From the NCBI GenBank assembly GCA_045804965.1, contig JBJMMD010000015.1:1-47476 (forward strand): a DNA stretch of 47,476 bases, given 5' to 3'. This document shows positions 8,611-18,306 of the stretch, in pieces. Made by a program: the position numbers and the translations under genes. This stretch comes from CAVTUU01 sp045804965. Its GTDB lineage: Bacteria > Chloroflexota > Chloroflexia > Thermomicrobiales > UBA6265. The notes below the pieces were generated by a model. It was given only the letters and a program-made list of their open reading frames with translations. It was not told the origin of the DNA and searched no databases. Position 1 is the stretch's first letter. Every line of letters starts with the position of its first letter.

Positions 8611-10158
8611 CTACGCGTTCAGCAACAGGCGCGCGATCTTTTCGCCAACGACAACCGCAGGCACGTTTGTGTTCGCGCGCGGGATCACCGGCATGATCGA
8701 GCAGTCGGCAACGAACACACCTTCCAGCCCATGCACTGCTCCCCGCGCGTCGATGACGGCGGCGGAATCGCTTGCCGGTCCCATCTTGCATGTGCCGACG
8801 GGGTGGTAGTAGTGGACACACGATATATCAACGAAGGCCCGGATCGCCTCATTAGTCGCAACGCTCGGTCCCGGCGACAATTCTTCGCCCAAGGGATCGC
8901 TCAAACCGGGCTGATTCGCCAACTCTCGCGCGAGCGCCACGGCGTCGACGAGCACGTCGCGGTCGAGTCCGCACGGATCACTGAGATACCGGTGGTCGAT
9001 CACCGGTCTGGCGAAGGGATCGTTCGACGTAAGGCGGACGGAGCCGCGGGATATCGGCGTCATGCAAGCGACCTTGAGCTCCCACTTCCACCCGCTTGGA
9101 CTCGTCATGTCGGGTCCGCCGACTGGATAGAAGTGGATGTCAAAGCCGTCTTCACATACGGAGGACCGTGCCTTGGCGATTACCGTTTCTTCGGGCATCC
9201 ACTGATTACGCCCGAACTCGGTCATCTGCTGTTCGAGCGTGCTGGTGCCTGCATAGGTGATCATCGCTGATGGGTGGTCATGGAGGTTGCGGCCAACGCC
9301 GGGGAGAGCATGAACCGGTGTGATTCCCGCCGCGCGCAAATCTTCGGGATCGCCGATGCCGGAGCGAAGAAGCATCGCGGGCGAGCCGTATGCGCCTCCA
9401 GCGAGGACGACGCGATCGGCATTGACCCGCCTTAGACCGTTGACGTCGACAACGTGGACGGCGGTGACCCTGCCATTTTCGATGGTCAATCGATCAGCCA
9501 TGGCGCCGCCGCAGATAGTCAAACTGGGTTTGTGCCGGACCGGATCGAGATAGGCGAAGGCGGTGTTCCAGCGGACGCCGCCGGCGATGTTGACGGGGCT
9601 TGGGGAGATGCCGATCTCTTCGTCGAGATCGTTGAGGTTCTCGACGATCGGCAATCCCGCGCCGGGCCCTGCTTCGAGGCAGGCGCGTTGAAAGGGCGTC
9701 AATTCATCAAGGTCATAGGTGCGGACGCGGAGCCGTTGCGTCGCGGTTTCGAACAAGGGTAGGAGGTCGTTGGTCGACCAACCGTCGTTTCCCGCAGCGG
9801 CCCAAGCGTCGTAATCCCGGCGGCTTCCCCAAACCGCCGCGCAGCCGTTGTGGGCGGAACAACCACCGATCACACGGGCGCGCTCAAAGTTGACGACGCG
9901 GTTGGGATAGCAATCCTCGCTCGAGTATCCCCAGTCGTGGGAGTTCCCGAGCGCGCTGGCGTCGACAAGATCGGCCGGCCACCGGCCGTCCGCGAGCGGG
10001 CCGAAATCGGGGCCGGCCTCCAAAACCAAAATGGATTCGTCAGACTGTTCCGCGAGCAGACCCGCGATCACGCAGCCAGACGTGCCGCCGCCGAGGATCA
10101 CGGTGTCAGCGTAGCTGGGAATCTCGGCGGGGTCTCCGCGGCGAGACGAAACCGGCAT
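8611..10158 (-). CDS. GMC-family FAD-dependent oxidoreductase
   Basis: A 515-residue flavoenzyme. The N-terminus has the FAD dinucleotide loop VILGGGTSGCVIAGLLAEQ and the ribose-binding LVLEAGPDFGP. The GMC signature region reads ARVIGGCSAHNGCAAVWGSR (Cys replaces the usual Ser in GGSS). GSPAMLLRSGIGDPEDLRAAG is the second GMC signature, and LPGVGRNLHDHP follows. The C-terminus holds YYHPVGTCKMG with the catalytic His and IPRANTNVPAVVVGEKIARL. Family members oxidise alcohols such as choline, glucose or aliphatic and aromatic alcohols. The substrate is not identifiable. The start lies six bases after the aconitase stop, so the two genes are probably co-transcribed. Confidence 0.92.
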   Translation of the reverse strand: MPVSSRRGDPAEIPSYADTVILGGGTSGCVIAGLLAEQSDESILVLEAGPDFGPLADGRWPADLVDASALGNSHDWGYSSEDCYPNRVVNFERARVIGGCSAHNGCAAVWGSRRDYDAWAAAGNDGWSTNDLLPLFETATQRLRVRTYDLDELTPFQRACLEAGPGAGLPIVENLNDLDEEIGISPSPVNIAGGVRWNTAFAYLDPVRHKPSLTICGGAMADRLTIENGRVTAVHVVDVNGLRRVNADRVVLAGGAYGSPAMLLRSGIGDPEDLRAAGITPVHALPGVGRNLHDHPSAMITYAGTSTLEQQMTEFGRNQWMPEETVIAKARSSVCEDGFDIHFYPVGGPDMTSPSGWKWELKVACMTPISRGSVRLTSNDPFARPVIDHRYLSDPCGLDRDVLVDAVALARELANQPGLSDPLGEELSPGPSVATNEAIRAFVDISCVHYYHPVGTCKMGPASDSAAVIDARGAVHGLEGVFVADCSIMPVIPRANTNVPAVVVGEKIARLLLNA

Positions 10159-10164
10159 CGAAGA

Positions 10165-13005
10165 CTACGCGCGCGCCGTCGCAGTCGAGGCCGCGAGCCG
10201 CCGCAAGACCGTTTGCAAAATGCCGCCGTTCCGGAAATATTCGACTTCGACTGGGCTGTCGATGCGGCAAATCGCCTCGAAGTCCACCGTCGCCCCGTCC
10301 GTGCGTTCGGCGCGCACCTTTAGTTTCGCGTGCGGTATCAATCCAGTCGCGATCCCAGAAATCGAGAAGACCTCCTCACCGGTCAACCCGAGCGAGGCGG
10401 CGCTTTCGCCGGAGAGGAACTGCAGCGGCAGGACACCCATGCCCACCAGATTCGACCGGTGAATGCGCTCAAGACTTTCCGCGATCACCGCCTTGACGCC
10501 GAGCAGCAAGGTCCCCTTCGCCGCCCAGTCGCGGGACGATCCGGTGCCATATTCCTTGCCACCGATCACGATCAGCGGCGTGCCGTCCGCTTGATAGCGT
10601 TGCGCTGCCTCGTAGATATTCATTTCCTCCCCGGTTGGGAAATAACGCGTGACGTTCCCCTCTTTGCCCGGCGTGAGCAAGTTGCGCAAGCGGATGCTGG
10701 CAAACGTGCCGCGGATCATCACTTCATGGTTGCCCCGGCGCGAGCCGTAGGAGTTGAACTCGAAGGGCTGCACCCCCTTGTCGATCAGAAATTGACCCGC
10801 GGGGCTCGTCTTCGGAATCGAGCCGGCCGGAGAAATATGATCAGTGGTGACTGAATCGCCGAGCCGAGCCAGCACACGGGCGCCGGTGATGTCGCTGAGG
10901 GGCTCGGGTTCCGGCGCCAAATCTTGGAAGAAGGGCGGCTCTTGCACATAAGTCGACGCTTCATTCCACTCGTAGAGATTGCCCGAGGGGATTGGCAGTT
11001 CCTGCCACTTCTCGTCACCAATGAACACGGACTTGTATTCCTCGGTAAACATCGCCGGATCGATCGACTGTTCTATCGTTTCGGAGATCTGTTGGGAAGT
11101 TGGCCAGATATCCCGGAGAAAAACTGGGTCGCCGTTCGGGTCGAAGCCGAGCGGATCGCGGCCGAGGTGGATATCGACGCTCCCCGCGAGCGCCGCGGCG
11201 ACCACGAGCGGCGGCGAGGCGAGAAACGACGCCCGCACTTGCGGATGGATCCGGCCCTCGAAGTTGCGGTTGCCGGACAGGACCGCGGAGACGATCAGCT
11301 CATTCGCGTCAACCGCATCCGCGACCGGCGCCGGCAGCGGCCCACTGTTGCCGATACAGGTCGTGCATCCGTAGCCGACGACGTGAAAACCCAATGCTTC
11401 CAGATACGGCATGAGCCCTGACTTGGCGAGATATCTCGTCACCACTTGCGATCCGGGAGCCATACTGGTCTTCACATAGCCGGGAACACGCAATCCGCGC
11501 TCGACCGCGTTTTTGGCGAGCAAGCCGGCGCCGATCATCACCGACGGATTCGACGTGTTGGTGCAGGAAGTGATCGCGGCAATGACGACCGCGCCGTGGT
11601 GCAGCATTTCGCGCTGATCGCCGATATCGATCGCGACACCGCCGACGCGGGGGAGCAATTTCGGACTGGGGAGGGTTGTCACCACGCCTTCGTTTGGCAC
11701 GCCACCCTCGCCTTCGAGCCGTCCAATGTCTTCCTCCGGCTGTTCGTCGTCGACAGGGAAACCCTCAAACGCAGGCGTAAAGGTCGAGCGGAACGTATGG
11801 CGCAGCTTATTGATTTCGACCCGATCTTGAGGCCGGCGTGGTCCCGCCATGCTTGGTTTAATCGTGCCCAGGTCGAGCTCCAAGAGATCGTTGAACGTGG
11901 GATCGGGCGTGTCGTCCGTGCGAAACATGCCCTGCTCATTGAAGTACCGCCCGACGAGATCGACTTGATCCTCGGTCCGGCCGGTCATCTGTAAGTAGCT
12001 GAGCGTTTCATCGTCGACGGGGAAGAGCGACGCGGTGGCGCCATATTCCGGCGCCATGTTCGAAATCGTCGCCCGGTCGGCTACGCGAAGGTTGCTCAAG
12101 CCAGCACCGCAAAACTCGACAAATCGGCCAACCACGCCGTAATCGCGTAGCAGCTCGGTCACGTAGAGGACCAGATCAGTTGCCGTGGCGCCAGGCCGCA
12201 GCGTGCCCGTCAAGCGGACGCCGATGACTTCCGGCATGAGCTGATACAGCGGTTGGCCGAGCATGACCGCCTCGGCCTCGATCCCGCCGACACCCCACCC
12301 CAGCACGCCGACGCCGTTGATCATGGTCGTGTGAGAATCGGCCCCGACGAGGGTATCGGGAAAGGCGACGGTCTCCATTCCGACCTGCCGCGTTGCCACG
12401 ACCGACGCGAGATATTCCAGGTTCACCTGGTGCACGATGCCGGTGCCGGGGGGCACCACGCGGAAGTTCTGGAACGATTGCTGGGCCCAGCGCAGGAGGG
12501 CGTACCGCTCCTTGTTACGCTCGTATTCAAGCTCGACGTTGCGGTTGAAGGCGAGCATCGTGCCGAAGCGATCGACTTGCACCGAATGGTCGATCACGAG
12601 ATCGACTGGAACGAGCGGGTTGATGCGCGTGACGTCTCCACCCATACGGGCGACGGCAGAGCGCATCGCCGCGAGATCGACCACCGACGGCACGCCGGTG
12701 AAGTCCTGCAAGACAACGCGTCCGGGCATAAACGGCAACTCAACATCGTCTTCGGCATCCGCGGCCGCGGGCTGCCAATTGCCGAGGGTTTGCACGTCTT
12801 CAGGATCAACGAACTCGCTGCCGGCATGACGGAGCAGGTTCTCAAGCAGGATTTTCACCGTCACTGGCAAGCGATCGAGTTGCGCTACGCCCGCTTCGGC
12901 AAGCGTCGCTAACCGGTAATAGGCGACAGTTGTGCCGGCGCCGGTGGTTAGCGTCGTACGGGCCCCGAACGGATCGGGCCGAGCTGGAACGTGCATTGGA
13001 TCCAT
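10165..13005 (-). CDS. acnA: Aconitate hydratase (AcnA/IRP type)
   Basis: A 946-residue enzyme that interconverts citrate and isocitrate in the TCA cycle. The start ATG 13005 lies eleven bases after GGGGGA; ATG 12996 is an alternative. The three [4Fe-4S] ligands are Cys481 (ITSCTNTSNPSV) and Cys547 and Cys550 (GYGCTTCIGNSGPL). Other family blocks are present: GVDSHTTMINGVGVLGWGVG, VTTDHISPAGSI with NSYGSRRGNHEVMIRG, and the swivel-domain GGKEYGTGSSRDWAAKGT with serines and arginine of the active site. Length matches the monomeric AcnA/IRP1 class (~890-940). A GMC oxidoreductase gene follows by six bases; whether the pair is metabolically linked is not evident. Confidence 0.97.
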   Translation of the reverse strand: MDPMHVPARPDPFGARTTLTTGAGTTVAYYRLATLAEAGVAQLDRLPVTVKILLENLLRHAGSEFVDPEDVQTLGNWQPAAADAEDDVELPFMPGRVVLQDFTGVPSVVDLAAMRSAVARMGGDVTRINPLVPVDLVIDHSVQVDRFGTMLAFNRNVELEYERNKERYALLRWAQQSFQNFRVVPPGTGIVHQVNLEYLASVVATRQVGMETVAFPDTLVGADSHTTMINGVGVLGWGVGGIEAEAVMLGQPLYQLMPEVIGVRLTGTLRPGATATDLVLYVTELLRDYGVVGRFVEFCGAGLSNLRVADRATISNMAPEYGATASLFPVDDETLSYLQMTGRTEDQVDLVGRYFNEQGMFRTDDTPDPTFNDLLELDLGTIKPSMAGPRRPQDRVEINKLRHTFRSTFTPAFEGFPVDDEQPEEDIGRLEGEGGVPNEGVVTTLPSPKLLPRVGGVAIDIGDQREMLHHGAVVIAAITSCTNTSNPSVMIGAGLLAKNAVERGLRVPGYVKTSMAPGSQVVTRYLAKSGLMPYLEALGFHVVGYGCTTCIGNSGPLPAPVADAVDANELIVSAVLSGNRNFEGRIHPQVRASFLASPPLVVAAALAGSVDIHLGRDPLGFDPNGDPVFLRDIWPTSQQISETIEQSIDPAMFTEEYKSVFIGDEKWQELPIPSGNLYEWNEASTYVQEPPFFQDLAPEPEPLSDITGARVLARLGDSVTTDHISPAGSIPKTSPAGQFLIDKGVQPFEFNSYGSRRGNHEVMIRGTFASIRLRNLLTPGKEGNVTRYFPTGEEMNIYEAAQRYQADGTPLIVIGGKEYGTGSSRDWAAKGTLLLGVKAVIAESLERIHRSNLVGMGVLPLQFLSGESAASLGLTGEEVFSISGIATGLIPHAKLKVRAERTDGATVDFEAICRIDSPVEVEYFRNGGILQTVLRRLAASTATARA

Positions 13006-13263
13006 GATTGCCTGTGTCCCCCTTGACGAACCGAGGTGGTGCGCAGAGCCGTAACTCCGCGCCATATCAACGGCAAACAGTTTAAACGAACCTACTCACC
13101 ATGACGCGACACTGCCTTTGCATAACGAAAGTGGGACCGGAAGGTGATGGCCGGAACGGAACGGTCAGTTCCACGATGAATCAACACTCGATGGGGTGGA
13201 GTTCCTACTTGTTGACTCCGACACGTCGTCAGCGATAGGCGTCGAAAGGATCGTGCTTCAGCT

Positions 13264-13692
13264 GTGCGAGCGTTCCTCGTCGGATTGGGCATCGGCACGC
13301 TGATCTGTGTGCTCACACTGACCATGACCGTCCGTGCTCTCAACGATGTGCCCGGAGCTGGTTCCTCCGCGGAGCTCGCGTCCTCCAAGTACAAAGTGAC
13401 TGTCAAGATCAAGCTCTCGAACGACGGGATAGGAACGCAAAAGGAAGTCGCCGCCGGCTTTGCGCTCGAGGACGAGTTCACCGACTATTTCGATGACCAC
13501 TCCGAAACCGGTCAGCTCGACGGCGACGGCGTTGGCTTTGGCTATTTCGATCTCTACCTGTACACGGCTGATCGCGACCGCCTGATCACCGACATCCTGC
13601 CAATCGTGCGGGCGTCAGATCCCCCCAGCGGTTCGTACATCTCCAGTAAAGATACGAATACCGGCGCCGACGAACAGCGAATTGATCTCTGA
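13264..13692 (+). CDS. Small exported or membrane-anchored protein of unknown function
   Basis: A 142-residue product from GTG 13264; GAAAGGA lies about 20 bases upstream, a loose match. Residues 1-26 (RAFLVGLGIGTLICVLTLTMTV) are a single hydrophobic segment that serves as a signal anchor or uncleaved signal. The remainder is acidic and strand-rich, with SKYKVTVKIKLSNDGIGTQK, EVAAGFALEDEFTDYFDD and GYFDLYLYTADRDRLITDIL. The last block reads as an amphipathic strand-helix unit. No cysteine pair, metal site or known domain is visible. It ends 92 bases before mutS, which has its own promoter. Confidence 0.65.
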   Translation: MRAFLVGLGIGTLICVLTLTMTVRALNDVPGAGSSAELASSKYKVTVKIKLSNDGIGTQKEVAAGFALEDEFTDYFDDHSETGQLDGDGVGFGYFDLYLYTADRDRLITDILPIVRASDPPSGSYISSKDTNTGADEQRIDL

Positions 13693-13771
13693 GCCGGCTC
13701 TTCGATCCGACCAACGCTGCGACTCGTGCCAAAATGGCAGCGACGCACACGCGAGCGTCGATTTGATTGCG

Positions 13772-13777
13772 TATAAT
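13772..13777 (+). promoter_or_regulatory. TATAAT -10 element placed for a leaderless mutS mRNA
   Basis: A perfect TATAAT at 13772-13777 ends six bases before the mutS ATG (13784). The usual start site seven bases after a -10 box would be the A of the ATG. There is no ribosome-binding site in front of this ATG. No good -35 is visible at 17 bases (the hexamer there is ACGCGA). Confidence 0.5.
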
Positions 13778-13783
13778 CGCGGC

Positions 13784-16450
13784 ATGGCAGAGGCAAAGAG
13801 CGACCGGGACTTGCCAGACGGTGACCCGGCGACCGGAGGACCACGTCCCGCAGCGCCTGATCTCGTCCCATCACGCCGCCAATACCTCGATCTCAAGCGC
13901 CTACACCCGGACGCCATCCTCCTCTACCGGCTCGGCGATTTCTACGAATCGTTTGACGAGGACGCGCAGGTCGTCGCCCGTGACGTTCGAATCACGCTGA
14001 CCTCGCGCAGCTTTGGCCGCAGCGGCCGCGTGCCGATGGCCGGTATTCCCTATCACGCCCTCAACCACTACCTCGCCCGGTTGCTCGCCGCAGGTCATAC
14101 CATCGCCATCGCCGAGCAATTGACCGAACCTGGGCGTGGGCTCGTCGAACGAGCCGTCACCCGCGTTATTACACCGGGAACAATCGCGGACACCGCGCTC
14201 CTGCCCCCGGACGAAAATCGCTATCTCGCGGCCCTCTGCGCGCATGGTGAGCAGACCGGACTCGCCTGGGTCGATGTCAGCACTGGGGAGTTCGCGACAA
14301 TGGAGTTCGGCGGCCATCGCAAGGTCGAGCAACTCCGCGGGGAGCTTGCGCGGTTGAACCCGGCTGAGTGTCTGATTTCCGCGGAGAACCCGCCCGATTT
14401 GACCCCACCCTGCCACCTCACACCGGTCGAGCGCTGGCACTTCGATCCGGCGCGAGCGCAAGCAACGCTTTGCGACCAATTCGAGGCACAGTCGCTTGTG
14501 CCGTATGGATGCGCTGACTTCGCGGCCGCGACCGGGGCCGCCGGCGCCATCGTCAACTACGTCGCGCGCACGAACCCGCGTCTTCTTTCCTTACTCAGTG
14601 GACTGCGCACGGAAGCGCCCGACGATCGGGTCGGACTCGATGCCGCGACGCGGCGAAATCTGGAGCTCACCCGCAGTTTCGGGACCGGGGGCCGGCGCGG
14701 CAGCTTGCTTTCCGTCGTCGATTCAACCCAGACCGCGCAAGGCGCGCGTCAATTGCGCCAGCTGCTCGGCGCACCCTTGCGCAATCGTGACGAGATCGAA
14801 CGCAGACAAGCTCTCGTTGGCGCGCTCGCCGAACGTGGTCCGTTGCGAGTGGAGCTTGCCCGCGCCTTACGCACGGTTGGCGATCTCGAACGGCTCGTCA
14901 GCAAGATCAGCCAGCGGTTGACGACTGCGCGCGATCTCCTCGCGCTCAGCGCAACCCTCGGTGTATTGCCGGAAATCGCGCACATGCTCGAGCAAAGTGG
15001 CTCGCCCGCAGTCGTCAATTACGCTCGTTCGCTTGACCCTTGTACAGAGCTCCACCTGAGTCTTGCGAACGCAATTGACGCCGACGAAACAGCGGGCGCC
15101 CGAATTCGGCCCGGGTATTGCGCATCGCTCGATGCGGCAACGGACAACGCGCGGCACATTCGGTGCTGGTTTACCGAACTCGAACGAACGGAACGGGAGC
15201 GGACGGGGATACGCTCACTGAAGGTCAGCTACAACAAAGTATTCGGTTACTATCTCGAAATCAGCCGGCCCAACATCCATCTCGTCCCCGCCGAATATGT
15301 CCGGAAGCAAACGATCGCCACCGGCGAGCGATTCATCACCGCCGAGCTCCGGGCCGCGGAGGCGCGCCTGTCGGTCATCGACGAGGAGATCGCAACCCGC
15401 GAACGCACGCTCCTTGACGAGTTGAGCGACGAGGTTGTGACCATGGTCGGTCGCCTCCTCGCGACCGCGCGCCGTCTCGCAATGGTCGACGCCCTCCTCT
15501 CGTTGGCGGAAGTCGCGGCCCGCGAAAACTGGGTCCGCCCTGAGCTCAACGATGGCGATTACCTCGACATCGCCGGTGGTCGCCATCCTGTGGTCGAGGC
15601 CGGTTTGGCTGGCGAACCGTTCATGCCGAACGATTGCCGCCTCGGCGGCGACGAACCTCGCCTCCTTCTGGTCACCGGCCCGAATATGGGCGGCAAGAGC
15701 ACCTACCTGCGCCAGGTCGCGGTCATCGTTCTCCTCGCCCAGATCGGCTCGTACGTGCCGGCGCAATCGGCGCGAATCGGTCTGGTCGACCGCATTTTCA
15801 CGCGGGTCGGCGCTCAGGACGATCTCGCCCGCGGTTCGAGCACGTTCATGATCGAGATGATCGAAACCGCGACCATCCTCCACCAGGCGAGTCGCCGCAG
15901 CCTCGTCATTCTCGATGAAGTCGGCCGCGGCACCAGCACCGACGACGGACTCGCCATCGCGCGCGCCGTCGTCGAGGACCTCCACACGCGGGTGGGCGCG
16001 CGCACGCTGTTCGCGACGCACTACCTCGAATTGACGGGTCTTGCCGATTACGTTCCGGATATCGGCAACGTCCACGTCGCCGCGCTCGAAGCGGACGACC
16101 GGGTGATCTTTCTCTACAACGTGCGCAAAGGGCCGGCCGATCGCGCATACGGGATCCAGGTCGCCCGCTTGGCAGGATTGCCGCCGTGGGTCGCCGACCG
16201 GGCGGAGGCGGTACTCGCATCGCTTCCCGAGTCGAAACCCCAAGCCAACGGCCACCGTGCAGACGAGACTCCACCGCCTATTCAGCGGATTGCCGAAGAC
16301 GACGCGCCCTACCAGCTCGCGCTCGATGGATTCAAGACGGGGCCAACCACCGCCGACCGGATCGCGCGCGGTCTGCGCGAACTCGACCTTGCTCGTCTGA
16401 CGCCGCGCGAAGCGATCGACTGGCTTTTCGAGCAGCAATCGCAGCTCTGA
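13784..16450 (+). CDS. mutS: DNA mismatch repair protein MutS
   Basis: An 888-residue mismatch-recognition ATPase. The start ATG 13784 gives a short disordered leader and then the N-terminal domain. The mismatch wedge Phe53-x-Glu55 (GDFYESF) is intact. The connector, lever and clamp regions follow. The ABC-type ATPase has Walker A at about residue 632 (GPNMGGKSTYLRQVAV), the signature region EMIETATILHQASRRSLV, Walker B at about 707 (LVILDEVGRGTSTDDGLAIA) and FATHYLELT with the switch His. A C-terminal dimer helix ends DWLFEQQSQL. mutL starts 12 bases after the stop, so both are made from one mRNA. The expected TATAAT sits where it would give a leaderless transcript. Confidence 0.98.
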   Translation: MAEAKSDRDLPDGDPATGGPRPAAPDLVPSRRQYLDLKRLHPDAILLYRLGDFYESFDEDAQVVARDVRITLTSRSFGRSGRVPMAGIPYHALNHYLARLLAAGHTIAIAEQLTEPGRGLVERAVTRVITPGTIADTALLPPDENRYLAALCAHGEQTGLAWVDVSTGEFATMEFGGHRKVEQLRGELARLNPAECLISAENPPDLTPPCHLTPVERWHFDPARAQATLCDQFEAQSLVPYGCADFAAATGAAGAIVNYVARTNPRLLSLLSGLRTEAPDDRVGLDAATRRNLELTRSFGTGGRRGSLLSVVDSTQTAQGARQLRQLLGAPLRNRDEIERRQALVGALAERGPLRVELARALRTVGDLERLVSKISQRLTTARDLLALSATLGVLPEIAHMLEQSGSPAVVNYARSLDPCTELHLSLANAIDADETAGARIRPGYCASLDAATDNARHIRCWFTELERTERERTGIRSLKVSYNKVFGYYLEISRPNIHLVPAEYVRKQTIATGERFITAELRAAEARLSVIDEEIATRERTLLDELSDEVVTMVGRLLATARRLAMVDALLSLAEVAARENWVRPELNDGDYLDIAGGRHPVVEAGLAGEPFMPNDCRLGGDEPRLLLVTGPNMGGKSTYLRQVAVIVLLAQIGSYVPAQSARIGLVDRIFTRVGAQDDLARGSSTFMIEMIETATILHQASRRSLVILDEVGRGTSTDDGLAIARAVVEDLHTRVGARTLFATHYLELTGLADYVPDIGNVHVAALEADDRVIFLYNVRKGPADRAYGIQVARLAGLPPWVADRAEAVLASLPESKPQANGHRADETPPPIQRIAEDDAPYQLALDGFKTGPTTADRIARGLRELDLARLTPREAIDWLFEQQSQL

Positions 16451-16462
16451 GGCGGGCGAACG

Positions 16463-18208
16463 ATGGGCGAAGGCCAGGCAATGCGCGCCGTGCCCCAAGC
16501 CGCCATCCGGGTGCTTCCCGCCTCGGTCGCGGCGAGCATCGCGGCGGGAGAGGTGATCGAGCGCCCGGCCTCGGTCGTTAAGGAACTGGTCGAGAACGCG
16601 CTCGATGCAGGCGCGGTGTCGATCCGGATCGACACCGGCGGTGGGGGCGTCGTGCAAATCCGGGTTATGGACGACGGCATCGGAATCCCCGCGCCCGATC
16701 TGTGGTTAGCCTGCCAACGTCACGCCACGAGCAAACTCGGGACTGACGACCTTCGTGCCGTGCGGACGCTCGGTTTCCGCGGCGAGGCGCTGCCGAGCAT
16801 CGCGAACGTGGCCGAGCTGACCATCGTCAGCGCCGTTGACGATTCGGGCGTCGGACAGAAGATCGTCGTGCGTGACAACGCGATGATCGTCAATCAGCCA
16901 GCGCCGCGAACGCGCGGGACGACAGTTAGCGTCTTCCGCTTGTTCGAACGCATGCCCGCGCGGCTCGCATCGATGCTCGTCGCCAAACCCGAGAACAGCG
17001 CGATTGGTCAAACAGTGCGCCGTCTCGCTCTCACCGCGCCGCAGGTGGCGATCACATTGGCGATCGACGGGCGGATCAACTTCCGGACGACCGGTTCCGG
17101 CGATCTTTGCACAGTACTCGGTGAGATCTATGGCGCCGAACTGATCACCAACCTTGATGCGCTCGACGAGACGGAGATTGGCGGCGCTCGCCTCAGCGGC
17201 GTGCTCGCCGCGCCGCATATCAATCGTCCTGGCCGCGGCCAGGTCAATATCATCGTCAACGGGCGCTGGGTGCAGCCGCGCGGGCTCATCCCGCGGATCG
17301 AGGCAGGTTACCGCCCGGTATTGCCCCGCGGCCGGCATCCGGTCGCCGCGCTTGTGGTCGAAACAGCACCCGAGCTGGTCGACATCAACATTCACCCGTC
17401 GAAGCTTGAGGTCCGGCTGCGCGAGGAGCGCGTGATCGGGCAGGCGTTGGGCGAGCTTGTGCACACGATGCTGGGACGCCGCCCACACCTGCTCCACAGC
17501 GGTTTCGAACTGGGCGCAATCACGCTCCAACCCGCGGCCACCATTGCCGAAACCACGCCGGCCTACGACGATTCACTTGTTCAGACACCGAGTCTGCCGC
17601 CACTTCGGCTCATCGGCCAGGTCCGGTCGGCGCTGATGCTCTGCGAAGGACCAGAAGGTCTCTATTTGATCGACCAGCATCGCGCCCATGAGCGCATCAT
17701 CTTTGAGCGCCTGAAGGCAGTGCATAGCCGAGTTGAAGAGCCGGAGCCGTTGGCGGAGCCGCTGCTGATCGAGCTGCGACCTGCCCAGATCGCCCGCTTC
17801 AGTCGCCGCATCGACGATCTTGCCACCCTTGGCTTCCAATGCGAATCGTTCGGCGGACGCACGTTCCTCCTGCGAACCGCGCCGGTTTTGCCCGGCGTGA
17901 CCTCCGTTCGAGCTGATGGCGTCGAGGCCGCACTTACTGGTCTTGGCGAGATCGCCGAGCTTGGGCCCGCCCTGCTCGATCTCCCCGATGAGGAGGCGGG
18001 CGAAGGCGAGGATTGGCAGCAGCGACTCCTGGTCAACCTCTCCTGCCGAACGGCCGTTCGCCGCGGCCGTGCGCTTGAGCCGCCCACCATGCGCGCCCTG
18101 ATCGAAGGGCTCGGCCAAACCGCCTCACCGGCCGTCTGCCCCCACGGTTCTCCGCTGCTGATGCATGTCAGCGCCGACCTTCTCGAACGCCAATTCGATT
18201 GGCGATAA
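16463..18208 (+). CDS. mutL: DNA mismatch repair protein MutL
   Basis: A 581-residue GHKL ATPase that couples MutS recognition to strand incision. ATP-site motifs are intact: I (E41, N45, D48 in KELVENALDAGA), II (MDDGIGI), RHATSK, and III (GFRGEALPSIANVAEL). The C-terminal domain carries DQHRAHERIIFE at about residue 404, matching the latent-endonuclease motif DQHA-x2-E-x4-E except Arg for Ala, plus the partner motifs SCRTAVRRGRAL and CPHGSPL that supply further metal ligands. It is therefore most likely a nicking MutL, as expected for a bacterium without MutH/Dam. ATG 16481 is an alternative start. A strong terminator follows. Confidence 0.97.
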   Translation: MGEGQAMRAVPQAAIRVLPASVAASIAAGEVIERPASVVKELVENALDAGAVSIRIDTGGGGVVQIRVMDDGIGIPAPDLWLACQRHATSKLGTDDLRAVRTLGFRGEALPSIANVAELTIVSAVDDSGVGQKIVVRDNAMIVNQPAPRTRGTTVSVFRLFERMPARLASMLVAKPENSAIGQTVRRLALTAPQVAITLAIDGRINFRTTGSGDLCTVLGEIYGAELITNLDALDETEIGGARLSGVLAAPHINRPGRGQVNIIVNGRWVQPRGLIPRIEAGYRPVLPRGRHPVAALVVETAPELVDINIHPSKLEVRLREERVIGQALGELVHTMLGRRPHLLHSGFELGAITLQPAATIAETTPAYDDSLVQTPSLPPLRLIGQVRSALMLCEGPEGLYLIDQHRAHERIIFERLKAVHSRVEEPEPLAEPLLIELRPAQIARFSRRIDDLATLGFQCESFGGRTFLLRTAPVLPGVTSVRADGVEAALTGLGEIAELGPALLDLPDEEAGEGEDWQQRLLVNLSCRTAVRRGRALEPPTMRALIEGLGQTASPAVCPHGSPLLMHVSADLLERQFDWR

Positions 18209-18248
18209 CGCAACGGCGCGCGGTCGCCGTCAGTGTCTACTCATAACG

Positions 18249-18282
18249 AACATCAGGACGGCCTTTCGGCCGTCCTGATGTT
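18249..18282. terminator. Bidirectional terminator between mutL and the SH3b gene
   Basis: AACATCAGGACGGCC (18249-18263), tetraloop TTTC, and its perfect complement (18268-18282) form a 15-bp stem between two converging genes. It would stop mutL from one side and the 18307-19095 gene from the other. Confidence 0.85.
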
Positions 18283-18306
18283 GGATGGTGAGAATTTGAG
18301 AAATCC

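Noticed and set aside
15215..16657. 480-codon open frame antisense to mutS
   Set aside because: Arg/Asp/Gly-rich composition and full overlap with an unmistakable mutS; typical GC-rich shadow.
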